From a filamentous cyanobacterium ESFC-1 (lineage in GTDB: Bacteria; Cyanobacteriota; Cyanobacteriia; Cyanobacteriales; Spirulinaceae), in contig KB904821.1 in the NCBI GenBank assembly GCA_000380225.1, forward strand, positions 2,869,579-2,933,578: 64,000 nucleotides of DNA. Direction: 5' to 3'. The first letter of the stretch is position 1, and each line of letters begins with the position of its first letter. Below, piece after piece: positions 63,384 through 64,000 of this stretch. The notes below the pieces were generated by a model. The model was not told where the DNA came from and searched no databases. It saw nothing but the letters and a program-made list of their open reading frames with translations. The position numbers and the translations under genes were made by a program.

Positions 63384-63432
63384 TGGTTGTTGGTTGTTGG
63401 TTGTTGGTTGTTGGTTGTTGGTTGTTGGTTTC
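63384..63432. repeat. TTGGTTG heptad array downstream of the cyclase
   Basis: Seven perfect TGGTTGT heptads about 10 bp after the TAA stop. Confidence 0.9.
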
Positions 63433-63439
63433 CCAAATC

Positions 63440-63595
63440 CCTCAATTGGTCATTGGCAACTGGTAATTTCTTCCCCCACTGGGCGGGGAAACCCCGCCCC
63501 TACACGCCGATTGCCCAAGAAAGCCCACTGCCTACTGCCCCCTAAATGCGAAGGACCAATGACCAATAACCAATGACCAATAACCTTGAATAAAA
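63440..63595. repeat. Composite repeat tail: palindrome, ACTGCC and CCAATGA heptads
   Basis: CCCTCAATTGGTCATTGG (related to the 65-bp block), then GGGCGGGGAAACCCCGCCCC (63481-63500), GATTGCC, ACTGCCTACTGCCCC (63527-63541) and finally GACCAAT/AACCAAT units (63554-63586), which are heptads in inverted orientation. Confidence 0.85.
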
Positions 63596-63909
63596 GCTCA
63601 AACCTTAATCATCGCTTTTTATGAGATTGGCGATCGTATTTCTTATAGAAATGTTACAATTATTAAACGCAAGCAAGCTGATTGAGCAACGCTAACCTTT
63701 ATCCATCAGTACAGAGTTATCTAGACGCACCTTATGAAAATTGCCAGCATCAGGCGATCGCAGGTGCGCTACATTGTACTCCCTAGAGCGTACAAATTTC
63801 AAAACTCATAATTAACTATCTAGATTCACAGCTTTAACGACACTTTTTTAGCCTTGCTTTTTCGGGTTTTTGCTCTAACCCGTTTAGTCCACCCTCAAAA
63901 CTCGATGCA
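63596..63909. other. Leader region of the sigma factor gene
   Basis: About 310 bp of A+T-rich DNA upstream of a sigma factor gene; it must hold its promoter. No open frame or strong hairpin recognised; a short GCTTTTTCGGGTTTTTGC segment lies at about 63857-63874. Confidence 0.5.
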
Positions 63910-64000
63910 ATGAAAGCTGAAACATCTACGGATACCGTTCGTATTTATCTCAAAGAAATTGGTCGCGTTCCTCTGTTGACCCATGAAGAAGAAATTTTAT
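63910..64000 (+). CDS. Group 2 RNA polymerase sigma factor, partial
   Basis: Only the first 30 codons are in the window: [20 protein letters not shown] then [10 protein letters not shown]. This is region 1.2 of sigma-70 proteins, and the absence of a long N-terminal extension points to a group 2 (alternative, non-essential) cyanobacterial sigma factor of the SigB/SigD/SigC/SigE set; which member cannot be told. Confidence 0.85.
   Translation, partial: MKAETSTDTVRIYLKEIGRVPLLTHEEEIL

Overview
The window is chromosomal DNA from a cyanobacterium. Evidence is the very frequent octamer GCGATCGC (HIP1), a phycobilisome gene (apcD), the photosynthetic gap2, three phylloquinone genes (menF, menA, menC), a CYP38/TLP40-like lumenal cyclophilin, and several families largely confined to cyanobacteria. 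The abundant heptanucleotide repeats suit a filamentous, repeat-rich lineage, but the sequence alone does not fix a genus. Nothing indicates a plasmid or prophage.

Layout. 1-12.6 kb is mostly housekeeping: a GerMN lipoprotein, efp-accB, cyclophilin-thiL, gap2, nadD, murC-murB-ebfC, a metzincin-type protease, secG, coaE and argG. 12.7-20.2 kb holds a KtrA-like regulator, a TPR protein, queA, a small unknown, a squalene/phytoene-synthase-fold protein, a FAS1 protein and an epoxide-hydrolase-like enzyme. 20.6-26.9 kb is the rimP-nusA-ylxR-infB translation/transcription cluster plus the membrane protein that often follows infB. 27.1-34.2 kb has a decayed IS200/IS605-type end, gamma-glutamyltransferase, a diguanylate cyclase response regulator, a methyltransferase, a NUDIX hydrolase, a second IS-end remnant and a Ppx/GppA phosphatase. 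34.3-43.4 kb has a giant exported CHAT-protease-like protein, an ACT-malic enzyme, a membrane protein with a voltage-sensor-like segment, an uncharacterised protein and tRNA-Thr(CGU). 43.4-50.5 kb holds a DUF3493-like protein, an FHA protein, menF, menA-menC, an RNase D-like exonuclease and a kinase-GUN4 fusion. 50.7-64 kb holds rtcB, a DUF1963 protein, a small lipoprotein, a VOC protein, a compact D-Ala-D-Ala carboxypeptidase, trmB, a DUF6439 protein, an RsbW-like ATPase, an RNA m5U methyltransferase, apcD, a membrane protein, a class III adenylyl cyclase and the first 30 codons of a group 2 sigma factor.

Repeats are the most striking non-coding feature. T/G-rich heptad arrays (TTGGTTG, TTTGTCC/TTGGTCA variants) occur about a dozen times. 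Many begin directly at a stop codon, usually TAG followed by T, in the coding orientation of the gene just ended. They are often followed by a palindrome (GGGCGGGGAAACCCCGCCC), C-rich tracts and ACTGATA or ACTGCC(C/T) heptads, in the same order. A structured element of roughly 120 bp is present three times, and a 65-bp segment is duplicated perfectly 3.7 kb apart.

Signalling content is high for 64 kb: cAMP (adenylyl cyclase), c-di-GMP (GGDEF protein with an I-site), a Ser/Thr kinase with a tetrapyrrole-binding-type GUN4 domain, FHA, RsbW-like and sigma factor genes. I found no CRISPR array, complete insertion sequence or phage module. The best candidates for new biology are the stop-codon-linked repeats, the two orphan TnpB/omega-RNA-like ends, the exported CHAT protein, the kinase-GUN4 fusion, the possible leader terminator before rimP-nusA and the minimal S13 carboxypeptidase.
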